A DNA stretch of 64,000 nucleotides, from assembly GCF_004310285.1 (NCBI RefSeq), contig NZ_SISF01000022.1, positions 62,001-126,000 of the forward strand, read 5' to 3'. Below, in pieces: positions 55,826 through 64,000 of the stretch. Position 1 is the first letter of the stretch. The number at the start of each line of letters is the position of its first letter. Below the pieces are notes generated by a model that was given only the letters and a program-made list of their open reading frames with translations, was not told the origin of the DNA and did not search any database. Source of the DNA: Agrobacterium cavarae. Lineage in GTDB: Bacteria; Pseudomonadota; Alphaproteobacteria; Rhizobiales; Rhizobiaceae. The translations under genes were made by a program, and so were the position numbers.

Positions 55826-57350
55826 GGCGCACCTCCGACTTTCTCAAGGCGTCGTAGCGTTCAACATTGGCCTTGGGCTCATTGGTGAGCGTCAGCGCCT
55901 GCGGCGCGCTAATCGTCGGCGGCGTAAACGATTTGCCGTCAACGAGACGATGGAGAAGATTGAGGATATGGGTCTTGGTTGGCGCGCCGGACTTCAGCGC
56001 CATGTCGACCGCCGACAGCACAGCCTGTTCGTCATGTTGCAGAACAAGCGCCAGGATGTCGACCATCTCGCGGTCGCCGCCCGGTTTCTTGATCAGATGC
56101 TGCTGGAGCGTTCGGAAAGCCTCCGGCAATTCGGCGAAGGGAGCTCCGTTGCGCAGCGCGCCCGGTTTGCGCTGGACGACCGCAAGATAGTGCCGCCAGT
56201 CATAGACTGTCTGACCGGGGCGGTCGTGGGAGCGGTCGATGATCCGCCGATGTTCGCAGACGACCTGACCCTCCGCGGCGACAACGACGCGATCCGGATA
56301 GACACGCAGGCTCACCGGCCTGTTGGCGAAGGAAGCGGGGACGCTGTAGCGATTGCGTTCGAGATGCACGAGGCAGGTCGGCGAGACGCGCTTGGTATAT
56401 TCGACAAAGCCGTCGAAGGATCGGGAAACCGGCATCAAGGCGCGGGCTTCCTCGGCCAAGATATCGGCGATCGAACCGTGCATCTTTCCATGCGGCGTCT
56501 CCGCCCAGAAAGCCCTGCAACGCATCTCCAGCCATTCATTCAGAGCCTCCACGGATGGAAAGCGCGGCGTCGGCTGGAAGAAGCGATGACGGGCGTCCTG
56601 GACGTTCTTCTCAACCTGTCCCTTCTCCCAGCCTGACGCTGGATTGCAGAACTCGGGCTCGAAGAGATAGTGGCTCGCCATGGCCTGGAAGCGCATGTTG
56701 ACGTCGCGCTCTTTGCCTCGACCGATCTTGTCGATGGCCGTGCGCATGTTGTCGTAGATGCCGCGGCGAGGAACACCGCCGAATACGCGGAAGGCATGAT
56801 TGTGGGCGTCGAACAGCATCTCATGGGTTTGCAGGAGATACGCCCGGACAATGAATGCCCTGGAGTAGCTCAGCTTGGTGTGCGCCACCTGCAGCTTTGT
56901 TCGCTCATTGCCGATGATCGCCCAGTCCTCCGACCAGTCGAACTGGAAAACTTCACCGGGCTCGAACGCCAGGGGTACGAATGTTCCGCGCCCCGTCGTC
57001 TGGCGCTCTCTTTGCCAATCCGCTCTCCACTCCCGCGCAAAGGCCGCAACCCGGCAATAGGAGCCCTTATAGCCGAGGCTCATCAGATCAGCATGAAGCT
57101 GCTTCAGTGTCCGCTTCTGTTTGCGCGGCTTATGGGCTTCGGATTTGAGCCAGGCCGACAGCCGATCTGCAAACGGGTCGAGCTTACTCGGTCGGTCCGG
57201 AACCTTGAACTTGGGCACAACGCCGTCAGACCGAAGATACTTGCGGATCGTGTTCCGGGAGAGGCCAGTGCGGCGCGATATGTCCCGGATCGAGAACTTG
57301 TCGCGGAAATGCCAGCGTCGAATAACGCTCAATAACTCCATGTCGATCAC
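55815..57350 (-). CDS. istA: IS21-family transposase IstA
   Basis: A 511-aa DDE transposase. An N-terminal helix-turn-helix ([21 protein letters not shown], about 19-39) binds the ends. The catalytic triad is read as Asp138 (FQFDWSED), Asp200 (GIYDNMRTA) and Glu247 (GQVEKNV). A second Met at residue 4 is an alternative start. The gene is intact. Confidence 0.95.
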   Translation of the reverse strand: MIDMELLSVIRRWHFRDKFSIRDISRRTGLSRNTIRKYLRSDGVVPKFKVPDRPSKLDPFADRLSAWLKSEAHKPRKQKRTLKQLHADLMSLGYKGSYCRVAAFAREWRADWQRERQTTGRGTFVPLAFEPGEVFQFDWSEDWAIIGNERTKLQVAHTKLSYSRAFIVRAYLLQTHEMLFDAHNHAFRVFGGVPRRGIYDNMRTAIDKIGRGKERDVNMRFQAMASHYLFEPEFCNPASGWEKGQVEKNVQDARHRFFQPTPRFPSVEALNEWLEMRCRAFWAETPHGKMHGSIADILAEEARALMPVSRSFDGFVEYTKRVSPTCLVHLERNRYSVPASFANRPVSLRVYPDRVVVAAEGQVVCEHRRIIDRSHDRPGQTVYDWRHYLAVVQRKPGALRNGAPFAELPEAFRTLQQHLIKKPGGDREMVDILALVLQHDEQAVLSAVDMALKSGAPTKTHILNLLHRLVDGKSFTPPTISAPQALTLTNEPKANVERYDALRKSEVRHAS

Positions 57351-57453
57351 TCCAGAGCCCTCGCTTCCATGACGCGAGGGTCGGTTTAAACATGGGTCAA
57401 TTCTCAGTGATAATATCCCGCGATCCCGGGTCAGCTCTCAGTGCAAATCAACA

Positions 57454-57546
57454 CATACGGCCTCGGCTCATCGAGAATTCCGTGCTGCCGTCTTCTTCCA
57501 AAAGCTCCCAATTGCCATAGGAAATATAGTTGAAGTTTTCAGGCAC
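57454..57546 (-). pseudogene. FRG-domain gene, 5' fragment upstream of the IS
   Basis: On the minus strand an AGGAG (57555-57559) stands 8 bases before a GTG at 57546. That frame, MPENFNYISYGNWELL then EEDGSTEFSMSRGR, runs 30 codons to the IS junction and joins in frame, through the duplicated CATACGG, with the FRG fragment on the far side. The GTG is 24 nt after the stop of the ABC ATPase gene. This shows that the element interrupted a coding frame and not just a promoter. Confidence 0.85.
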
Positions 57547-57570
57547 GGGGGATTCTCCTGATTTACCTGC

Positions 57571-59505
57571 TCAACGAAGCCACGATATGGGTACAAGCTT
57601 TATGCCATCGCGCCAACGTTCAACGGTAGCATCCCGGAACCAGTCTAGTAGTAGATCGACGTGGTCAGTCACGATAACTTGCATTTGGGACGACTGCCCA
57701 AGACAGTAATCAGACAGGAGACGATAGAGCCTTGCGACCGCGGCTTGGTCTTCATCCTCTCCTCCACTGATCTCGCCGACATCTCTATCCGGCGGGTAGT
57801 GAGCCTGAGAGGGCTGATCTAGCATCAAGAATGCCGGCACCGGACGGCGGCGAGCACGGAAGAGCTTGTGAAGAGCGAGGTGCGCCGCGACATGATAGCC
57901 GACCCAATTCTCTCCGCTTCCGATTTGTGGCAAGGACAGCGGTCCATCAACCGTATCTGCCACAACAGTCAGGTTTTTCCGATCCAGCCGCAGGCTATTC
58001 TCACCATGCTCGAGCTGCAGTTTCCCCGCGTACTCCGTGAGATCGCGGCCCACGAGGCTCAAGGCTGTTGTGAGCCTCTCCTCCATAGCTTCTTGATCAA
58101 GCGCACGCTCCAATTCGGTGACCTCAGCACGCACGCGCGCGATCTGGAGACGCAACCCATCGTCACTGGATAATGCTCTTGCGTTTTCGAGATAATATCC
58201 AATCCGCCCCGCCACGCGTGCCTGCTCTGTAAATTGATCCTGCTCAACACGAAGCCGCTCGTTGTCAGCAATTCGCGTCGTGATATCTCGCTGAACTGCC
58301 GCCAAATCTGCCTCAAGAGTAGTACGTTTCGTCTCAAGTTCTGCAATTTGCCCTTGCAGCCGGGGATTGTCGCGACGGACGGCATTTAGTTGTCGATCTA
58401 ACCCCGCCAGAGATTTCCGAATTTCATTCACTGACGGGACTGGAATCGACAAGTGACTGTCGCACAAAGGACAAACCTCGTGCCCGCCATCACCTACATC
58501 GACCAGTCCTATCGAAGCCAATCTAGCCTGCTGTTCACGAGCTTCGGATTCGAAATCAGTGGCTTCTCGTGTTAGTCGCTGAAGGTCCTTGATTTCGTCT
58601 CGAAGTTCTTGAAGTTCTGTCCTTAGTCGTCGACGGCGCTCTTCAAGATCAGTCAAATCCGCCGCTGGATCGTCGTTTTGAGCGTAGGTAAGCGTGCGCG
58701 GAGCCGCAGCTTGGGTCAGTAGCTTCCTTACATCGTCGACCGTGTCTGCGGTAGCATCAAGCGTTAACAAGCCGACGCGTTTAGCCTCCTGCAATAGGCT
58801 GCGTGCCATTCCAGAGGCCTCGTCCGCCAATGCTTTTGCGTCCGTAAACTCGCGCTCCAAACTTCTTAGCCGCCGACGGGCATCCTCGTAACGCTTCTGC
58901 TTGAGGTAGTGATCCTCGCCCATGGCGCCAACGAAGTATGGAAGAGTGTCCTTGATCGCTTGAGGAATCCGTTCCTCACCTTGCCGATGAAATAGCAATC
59001 TTCGGTTGGCAATCTCGTCCTGTCCCTGGAAGCTGAAGAAGATCGCTTGACTGGCGGAAGCTTCTAACGGTCGCCGGGTCGCTCCTGGCTCTGGGACATA
59101 TAGGTTTTCAGCTACACCCAAAATTGCCGAGAATCGCGATCTTAGGCCGTCAGCCGTTGAATTCTTAATAAATGCGCCCGGATTGTCCGGGAAATCATCA
59201 ACGTTCCGCTGGAAGTAGATTTCATCGCTTGTTTTAACAGCGGGACCTGGATTTTTCCTCGCAACAAGTATGCCCTCACCGCTATTATCGAACAAAACAG
59301 CGAACCACGACACACCGCGCCGAATCTCTCCTTCGGCAACGGTGCATTCCGTTCGCCCCCAGCAGTAGTCAACTATGTCTAGTAGCGCCGACTTCCCAGT
59401 TTTCGACGCTCCTGTAACAACATTTAAAACACCGAGATTAAAGCGAATATCCCTGCGTTCACCATCTTTCGAATAGATCGCGATGGCTCGGATTTGTAGA
59501 CTCAT
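57571..59505 (-). CDS. ABC-3C system ATPase (DUF3732-like, SMC/Rad50-type)
   Basis: A 644-aa protein starting MSLQIRAIAIYSKDG. Walker A is GASKTGKS (about 32-39) in a DUF3732-type N-terminus (LNVVTGASKTGKSALLDIVDYCWG). Two coiled-coil arms (about 200-330 and 360-480) flank a CPLC motif at 345-348, like a Rad50 zinc hook. The C-terminal half-domain has a signature-like IGSGENW (528-534), Walker B FLMLDQPSQ (559-567) and H-loop TDH (613-615). The ORF is open to 59583, but this ATG overlaps the middle-component stop by 4 bases. It is the sensor/motor candidate of the system. Confidence 0.9.
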   Translation of the reverse strand: MSLQIRAIAIYSKDGERRDIRFNLGVLNVVTGASKTGKSALLDIVDYCWGRTECTVAEGEIRRGVSWFAVLFDNSGEGILVARKNPGPAVKTSDEIYFQRNVDDFPDNPGAFIKNSTADGLRSRFSAILGVAENLYVPEPGATRRPLEASASQAIFFSFQGQDEIANRRLLFHRQGEERIPQAIKDTLPYFVGAMGEDHYLKQKRYEDARRRLRSLEREFTDAKALADEASGMARSLLQEAKRVGLLTLDATADTVDDVRKLLTQAAAPRTLTYAQNDDPAADLTDLEERRRRLRTELQELRDEIKDLQRLTREATDFESEAREQQARLASIGLVDVGDGGHEVCPLCDSHLSIPVPSVNEIRKSLAGLDRQLNAVRRDNPRLQGQIAELETKRTTLEADLAAVQRDITTRIADNERLRVEQDQFTEQARVAGRIGYYLENARALSSDDGLRLQIARVRAEVTELERALDQEAMEERLTTALSLVGRDLTEYAGKLQLEHGENSLRLDRKNLTVVADTVDGPLSLPQIGSGENWVGYHVAAHLALHKLFRARRRPVPAFLMLDQPSQAHYPPDRDVGEISGGEDEDQAAVARLYRLLSDYCLGQSSQMQVIVTDHVDLLLDWFRDATVERWRDGIKLVPISWLR

Positions 59506-60038
59506 ACCCTTATTCCCATCGTCTGCAGGACCACGCCTGTCGTCTGTAGAACCGCGCCTGACTGTGATTGATGCGCAAACCAACGACCAAGGAGGCCGGC
59601 GGTACGGCGAATTTCGTCTACTTCGTCAGTGCTAACAGCGGGCTTCGCCGTAAGACTTAGTGGTTTTTCGCCAAGGCTGACGCCATCACTATCCACTCTA
59701 ATGGCACCGAGTTGAGACAAAAAAAGCAGCGCTTCGCGACTAACTGGTCGCAAATGGAGCACGCGATCGGGTACCGTACTGAGAACATCTGCGTTCTCCC
59801 CTGCCCACGATGCAAAGGCTGTATTGGCCTTTCGAGGCAGCGCTCGTCGGGTTCCAGGGTGAAGAGCAAGCGGCAGTATAAGGAAGGTCAAAGCGAATGG
59901 CAGTGACGTGCGACTTTGCTTGCAATAGCCGTTCAATGTTCGAGCAATCAACTCGCCGCAAAACGCCGGATTGAAATGGGCAGCCTCCTCCAGAGGACGC
60001 TCACGCCAGGGTCGCGTGAAATGCCGGTGTTCAGCCAT
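59502..60038 (-). CDS. ABC-3C system middle component
   Basis: A 178-aa protein, MAEHRHFTRPWRERPLEEAAHFNPAFCGELI, with a winged-helix-like body and no catalytic motif. Small proteins with the pattern N-P-A-F between effector and ATPase genes are the middle component of three-component ABC systems. It starts after GGAGGAAAG, overlapping the effector stop by 8 bases, and ends overlapping the ATPase start by 4. The C-terminus carries an internal near-repeat (AVLQTTG VVLQTMG). Confidence 0.82.
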   Translation of the reverse strand: MAEHRHFTRPWRERPLEEAAHFNPAFCGELIARTLNGYCKQSRTSLPFALTFLILPLALHPGTRRALPRKANTAFASWAGENADVLSTVPDRVLHLRPVSREALLFLSQLGAIRVDSDGVSLGEKPLSLTAKPAVSTDEVDEIRRTAGLLGRWFAHQSQSGAVLQTTGVVLQTMGIRV

Positions 60039-61260
60039 CCGAGCTTTCCTCCCGGCACAGGCTCAAAAAATCCCTATGCCATCCGATACGAAGATCATTC
60101 GCGAGGATGTGGTACGATCCAACGTTCAAAAATTTCGCAGTTATAGACCGAAATGGCAGCCTGGCTTCAGTTTCAACCCAGTAATAGATTTCTTGTGCGT
60201 CTTGTTTGAGCTTCGAGTCGTTGCTTTCACTCCCAGGATGAGAATCACACATGGCGACGAAGCGCGGCTCCCATTCTTCCACAAGCCGTTGCTCAAACTT
60301 TTCTAGTTCTTCATCAAGAACCACATGTTCTCTGGTCCACTTTGATCGCTGAACGAAGGCACGATAGTAGTCACGTTTCGCAAAGCGCAACCGATTTCCG
60401 CCCAATCCGATGACATGAAGCTGTTTGACAAAGCGAAAGCCATCATATTCGGCGATTTCGGTATCGCTGGGTTCAGCATGCTCAAAATCGGCGACAAGTG
60501 CATCGCGCTTGAGAAGCTCCCTTATGTCATCAAGCTTCGCTTCGAGCGCGCCCACCGGAATTGTATCCGACGGGTTCGCCATGAGCACTTCACATATGCG
60601 CGGCCACCACCAACCCTCAAGCATTTCGCGGGCAAGCGCAACTTTCCCCGCAGGAGCAACAAGACGAAGGGCATGTTCAAGTTCTACGCCGAGATCTGTC
60701 AAGAGAGGTTGCCGGTCAACTACTTCGACGGCACTCAAAAGCGAAGATCGCATAGCATCCGATAGCGCCAGAAAGGCGGTGAATGCTGATCTCAAAGATT
60801 TGTTTTCAGAGGTCTCCGCAACGGCAGTCAGTATTTCTTTCGCCAATTTCGGATTACGCTTCGTCCCGGCCTCATAGGCTTGCCGTGGACGAAGAAGCGC
60901 GGCCGCGGAGCCCAGAGGCGCCTCCCCGGTCGTCACAAGGACAAGCTTTGCCCTAGACGGCAGCGAAGGATCGTCCGCCGATGCCTCGGCCCATACTCGA
61001 AGGGTCTTCCAGATATCAGGGCTGGCGTCTGATAGGCTTGCCACACGATCAATGTGATGCTTCGTCTGCAGGAGCTCAAAAGGAGATCCGTCCTTCTCAA
61101 AAGACACATCATCCAATCGCTCAACGGAAACCTCGACCTCGACCCCACTGTTCACGTGAGGAATGCATAAGAACAAGGCTAAACGGGCCTGATAAAGGTA
61201 CCCAGCCGCCGAGGGAGCTGCACCAAACCGATTTTCTTCCCTGCCCAATCCCCCTCCCAT
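60031..61260 (-). CDS. ABC-3C system effector with N-terminal PD-(D/E)XK-type nuclease domain
   Basis: A 409-aa protein. Residues about 10-140 resemble the DUF4297/Cap4-type nuclease: AAGYLYQARLALFLCIP, VEVSVERLDDVSFEKDG (Asp50/51), FELLQTKHH with QxK at 65-67, then DIWKTLRVW. The rest (about 200-409) is helical, with EWEPRFVAMCDSHPG and EIYYWVETEARLPF near the end, probably the C-terminal module that couples to the ATPase. The ORF is open to 61455 and starts at 61308 or 61455 exist, but homology-like sequence begins just after 61260. The weak Shine-Dalgarno makes the start uncertain. Confidence 0.82.
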   Translation of the reverse strand: MGGGLGREENRFGAAPSAAGYLYQARLALFLCIPHVNSGVEVEVSVERLDDVSFEKDGSPFELLQTKHHIDRVASLSDASPDIWKTLRVWAEASADDPSLPSRAKLVLVTTGEAPLGSAAALLRPRQAYEAGTKRNPKLAKEILTAVAETSENKSLRSAFTAFLALSDAMRSSLLSAVEVVDRQPLLTDLGVELEHALRLVAPAGKVALAREMLEGWWWPRICEVLMANPSDTIPVGALEAKLDDIRELLKRDALVADFEHAEPSDTEIAEYDGFRFVKQLHVIGLGGNRLRFAKRDYYRAFVQRSKWTREHVVLDEELEKFEQRLVEEWEPRFVAMCDSHPGSESNDSKLKQDAQEIYYWVETEARLPFRSITAKFLNVGSYHILANDLRIGWHRDFLSLCREESSDG

Positions 61261-61686
61261 TTTTCTTTTTGAAGCCAGTCTCCGATTCGGAATCGAGCCT
61301 ACTATCATCAACGTGTGGAGCAGATTCTCATCGATCCGCGTTGATATCGCTACGACCTCCCTATGGTTTATCAAGGGCATGGCAAAGTCAACGTAAGATG
61401 GCAGTAAACTAAGGCAATTCACAACCAGCAAGAGGCATTTAGGATCCAAGACCATCTATAGTGAAATGCCATGAAAACCGTACTCTCAAGAGGTGAGGAT
61501 AATAGGTCATCCGCCGACAGAGATCGCGACACATCGAAGAATTGCTGGGGCGCAGTGCATCTGTGGGAAGTCGGTCGACATGAAGGCAAATACTCGAATT
61601 CCGCCCAGGCGAAGCGTAGTCGGAGTACCCCCTCATGATCGGCCCCAGAGGGGCATGTCTGACGACGAGATCGCCCGATTTTATTT
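61261..61686. other. 426-bp gap between the helicase and the ABC-3C genes
   Basis: No gene can be supported. Several short overlapping frames exist: an N-terminal extension of the effector to 61455, a 65-codon plus-strand frame at 61493-61690 ending MSDDEIARFYF, and a 65-codon minus-strand frame at 61439-61636. None has a good Shine-Dalgarno or a recognisable domain. The promoter of the ABC-3C operon should lie here. Confidence 0.4.
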
Positions 61687-64000
61687 TTAAGCGTCGGCGC
61701 GTGGCCAGCGCATTTTTCCGCCGCCGACACGCTTGGCTTTAACAAGCGTTGTTCCACCGGCCAGCCGTCCCGAAAAAAGGCTAGGCTTCGAGACAACCGG
61801 CTCCTTTTTGAACGGTGCCACGGGCTGATAATCTGGTGTCGTCAGCCAGGTTCGGCCGCCAGCCCCATCGATGTCGACACGGTAGAGGCCAGCGGGTGGC
61901 GCTTCTTCGCGCGGCACATCAAGCAGGCGCTCATAGTTGGAGACAGACCATTTCTGAGCACCGCCGCTTAGTGCTTCGGTGCGGAAGCGCGCCCACAGTG
62001 CTGCCGTCTCGGGCGTAGGCCAGTTACCCGCATCGGTAAGAGCCGTGATCTCGTTGGATTCCAGCCACTCGCGCATTTCAGCTGGCGTAAGGAAGGACGG
62101 GGCGGTGCTCCCGACTACGGCCATCGCAGCACGGCGTGACGGTAAGCCAGCACGGATCAAGAGTGACATCATGAACTGCGGCACGCCTGTCTCGAGTGCC
62201 GCTGCAGCGCCTCCCGCGACTGTTTCTGGCGACCAGCCGAGTGTCACGCGACGGGTACGGATTGCTTCGAGTGCCCAAACAAGGCGGTATATGAAAGCGT
62301 CCTCAATCGCTCGCATATTGTTGGGGCCGATGACTGTAATTTCGATCCCAGAGACCCACTGCTTGAGGATGGCCTTCCAATTGCCCGGCAGCGGCTTGTC
62401 CGGAACGAAGGGGCGAATGGCGAAAAGCCGTTCACCAAGTACAGCAAGTGCGTCGGCGAGTTTATCCGTATCGCCTGAAATTGCCGCCGCGTCTGCGCGG
62501 TCCACCTCTTTGGCAAGTTCGTCAGCCATTGCATCGACTGACAGACCGGCTTCAAGACCGACGCCCATGGCGAAATGACCGATGCGGGCCTTAGGCGTCG
62601 TGACTGACCAGATCAAATTAGCTCGTGCCTTGAAGACTTTGCGATGCTCAGCCTCAATCTCCTTCTCCTCGCGGTCGATCTGCCGTGCCCACAGCGATCC
62701 CTTGAGAGCCTCGTCGATCAGCCGAGGTAGGTCGGCGCGATCGGCGTCGAGCGCTTCGATAAGGCCGAAGACCGTTGCGTCGAGACGCTCGACAAGTTCG
62801 GATAGTGGTTCTTCCTCGATATCCTCTTCCTCGTCGTCAGCACTCTCGGCTTCATCATCGTCCTCGTCTAAGTCTTCACCCTCTTCCGACGCTTCTGCAA
62901 GCTTGGCCGCAAGTGCGGCCTCCTCGGCGGGAGATTTCCAAGCCTCTCGAGCATTGGCGAGATATTCCCAAGCGTCGTCGCGGTCGAGTACCCCCTCCCT
63001 CGCTAAACGCTTAAGAATTTCCGCAACGATCTGGATTAGTCCGCTCTTGAGGGTTCGAGCTTTCGAATCGCTGACGAGGCCCCGCCAATCTCGATTGCGC
63101 CAATCGAGACTGTCAAACATGACATGAATAATTAGCCCCTCAACATCGACGAAAGCACGACCAGCGCGACCGGCGACGTTGGCGAATTCCTCGCCGCTGA
63201 TCCGCTTACCAGACCGATATAATGCGGGCACAAGGAGGATGGCGGCGTTAAGGTTGAGTCCTTGAGAGAGCGTCGGCGAAGCGACGATCACCTTGAGCAC
63301 ACCCTCAGATAACAGGATCTCCAACTCTCGCAGGAAAGGACTAGGCAGACGACCGTGATGAATAGCAACTCCAGCTTTCAGGCTAGCGACCGCCGGATGA
63401 TCTGCGCCCAGCCATTCCTTGCCAACCTCTAGGGCGCGCGCGACCGAGATTTCGTCCTCAAGAAGGGAACCAAGGTAGCCACGCTTGACAAGATTGACGA
63501 CCTGCTTGCCGTAACTTTCGACCCAGTTTGCCTGCGTCGAAAAGATCAAGGTGCGCTTGCCCTGGGCCGCGAACTCCCACGCGGCGAACAACGTTAGCTG
63601 CGAGTTCTTACGAGGATAAGGGAGTTTTTCTCGACCACGCGCCGGAGTTTCGACAACGAAATTGTCTACGAAGGGGATATTGCGGGTGCGGTCAAGAGTA
63701 AGCCGGGCAGCGGGCTCATCCCATTCTAGCTTACCATAGCGCTGACGCGTCGGGCGCCAGTTGGACCGGACAGGCTCGCCTGGTTCATCGGAACGAATCC
63801 AGGCAGTCAAATCGTCTAGTTCGTCGCCGCTCGGAAGAATCGCCGAGAGGCAGACGATCCGCCGTGTGGCTGCATCGGCCCGGCGCAGTAGGCGTTGGAC
63901 GAGTGTTTCGTATCGGATTTCGCGTTCGCTCGGCCCGATCATGTGGCCTTCGTCGAGAACTATCAGGCCAACGTTGTCAATCAAGCTCGGGTCGCTGCGC
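61687..64000 (-). CDS. Large DExH-box (Ski2-like) helicase, N-terminus beyond window
   Basis: At least 770 codons, open through the right edge (the frame continues upstream as RSDPSLIDNVG), so motif I lies outside. Visible are motif II LDEGH, motif III LSAIL, and a RecA2 domain with TLIFSTQANW, a motif-V-like ASPTLSQGLNLNAA and a motif VI EFANVAGRAGRAF. An acidic linker (EDLDEDDDEAESADDEEEDIEEEP) follows, then about 350 residues of unknown function. It may belong to the same island system or to another defence system such as a Hachiman-type pair; its upstream partner is not visible. Confidence 0.85.
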   Translation of the reverse strand, partial: RSDPSLIDNVGLIVLDEGHMIGPSEREIRYETLVQRLLRRADAATRRIVCLSAILPSGDELDDLTAWIRSDEPGEPVRSNWRPTRQRYGKLEWDEPAARLTLDRTRNIPFVDNFVVETPARGREKLPYPRKNSQLTLFAAWEFAAQGKRTLIFSTQANWVESYGKQVVNLVKRGYLGSLLEDEISVARALEVGKEWLGADHPAVASLKAGVAIHHGRLPSPFLRELEILLSEGVLKVIVASPTLSQGLNLNAAILLVPALYRSGKRISGEEFANVAGRAGRAFVDVEGLIIHVMFDSLDWRNRDWRGLVSDSKARTLKSGLIQIVAEILKRLAREGVLDRDDAWEYLANAREAWKSPAEEAALAAKLAEASEEGEDLDEDDDEAESADDEEEDIEEEPLSELVERLDATVFGLIEALDADRADLPRLIDEALKGSLWARQIDREEKEIEAEHRKVFKARANLIWSVTTPKARIGHFAMGVGLEAGLSVDAMADELAKEVDRADAAAISGDTDKLADALAVLGERLFAIRPFVPDKPLPGNWKAILKQWVSGIEITVIGPNNMRAIEDAFIYRLVWALEAIRTRRVTLGWSPETVAGGAAAALETGVPQFMMSLLIRAGLPSRRAAMAVVGSTAPSFLTPAEMREWLESNEITALTDAGNWPTPETAALWARFRTEALSGGAQKWSVSNYERLLDVPREEAPPAGLYRVDIDGAGGRTWLTTPDYQPVAPFKKEPVVSKPSLFSGRLAGGTTLVKAKRVGGGKMRWPRADA

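Larger units (their letters stand above)
54958..57453 (-). mobile_element. Complete IS21-family insertion sequence (2496 bp)
   Basis: It is bounded by 31-bp perfect inverted repeats (54958-54988 and 57423-57453; ends TGTTGATTTGCACTGAGAGC) and flanked by the 7-bp duplication. Inner copies of GAGAATTGACCC near both ends (about 54996-55007 and 57389-57401) are the extra terminal repeats typical of IS21. It carries istA and istB, both intact and overlapping, reading leftward. Perfect ends and intact genes point to a recent insertion. It interrupts the FRG gene after codon 30. Confidence 0.95.

Noticed and set aside
61493-61690. 65-codon plus-strand ORF between helicase and effector
   Set aside because: No Shine-Dalgarno, no domain, and it conflicts with two other short frames; not supportable.
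9347-64000. CRISPR arrays or complete tRNA/rRNA genes
   Set aside because: No regularly spaced direct repeats and no full cloverleaf were seen while reading; only a tRNA 3' fragment at 52203-52216.

Overview
The window looks like chromosomal DNA of an Agrobacterium/Rhizobium-type alphaproteobacterium. Signs are a Tad (ctp) pilus cluster, a RirA iron regulator with three Fe-S cysteines, a rhizobial phn layout (PhnE1/PhnE2 pair, DUF1045 protein, hexapeptide acetyltransferase), hut genes that use the HutF/HutG deformylase route, and short palindromic repeats upstream of genes. This is inferred from gene content; no rRNA or complete tRNA gene was seen.

Layout. 1-5820: the distal Tad/Flp pilus genes cpaE, cpaF, tadB, tadC and convergent tadD. 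5953-13317: housekeeping genes (M17 aminopeptidase, pncB, NlpC/P60 hydrolase, MarR regulator, DUF475/TerC membrane protein, DMT exporter). 13407-20689: histidine degradation, hutF divergent from hutI-hutH-hutG-hutU-hutD, with a perfect HutC-type palindrome between them. 20850-23690: mmsA, a small monooxygenase and a LysR regulator. 23700-36906: a full C-P lyase phosphonate region (phnF divergent from phnG-H-I-J-K-L-acetyltransferase, then phnC-D-E1-E2, then DUF1045-phnM-phnN), with candidate Pho and PhnF sites at its head. 36942-39518: exbB-exbD-tonB. 39730-43185: hutC with a NitT/TauT-type ABC transporter. 43284-47088: an OsmF/YehYXW-type osmoprotectant transporter. 47257-50233: an AbrB-family protein, rirA and a ferric-iron-binding protein, with an Irr-like box. 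50324-51514: glutathione-independent formaldehyde dehydrogenase.

From about 52200 to the right edge the content changes to an accessory defence-type island. Its left border carries 14 bp identical to the 3' end of an initiator tRNA (52203-52216), directly followed on the minus strand by a strong hairpin terminator, as expected of an attachment site. All island genes run on the minus strand. In transcription order they are: a large DExH helicase (cut by the window edge); a tight three-gene ABC-3C set (PD-(D/E)XK-type effector, middle component, DUF3732-like ABC ATPase with a CxxC hook); an FRG-domain gene; and an Mrr-type endonuclease gene. A complete IS21-family element (54958-57453, 31-bp perfect ends, 7-bp target duplication catacgg) has split the FRG gene after codon 30. 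Its first 30 codons, with ribosome-binding site and GTG start, lie on the far side of the element, 24 nt below the ATPase gene. The ancestral unit was therefore apparently a contiguous operon of effector, middle component, ATPase, FRG protein and Mrr endonuclease. This operon, its disruption and its tRNA border are the most interesting content here.
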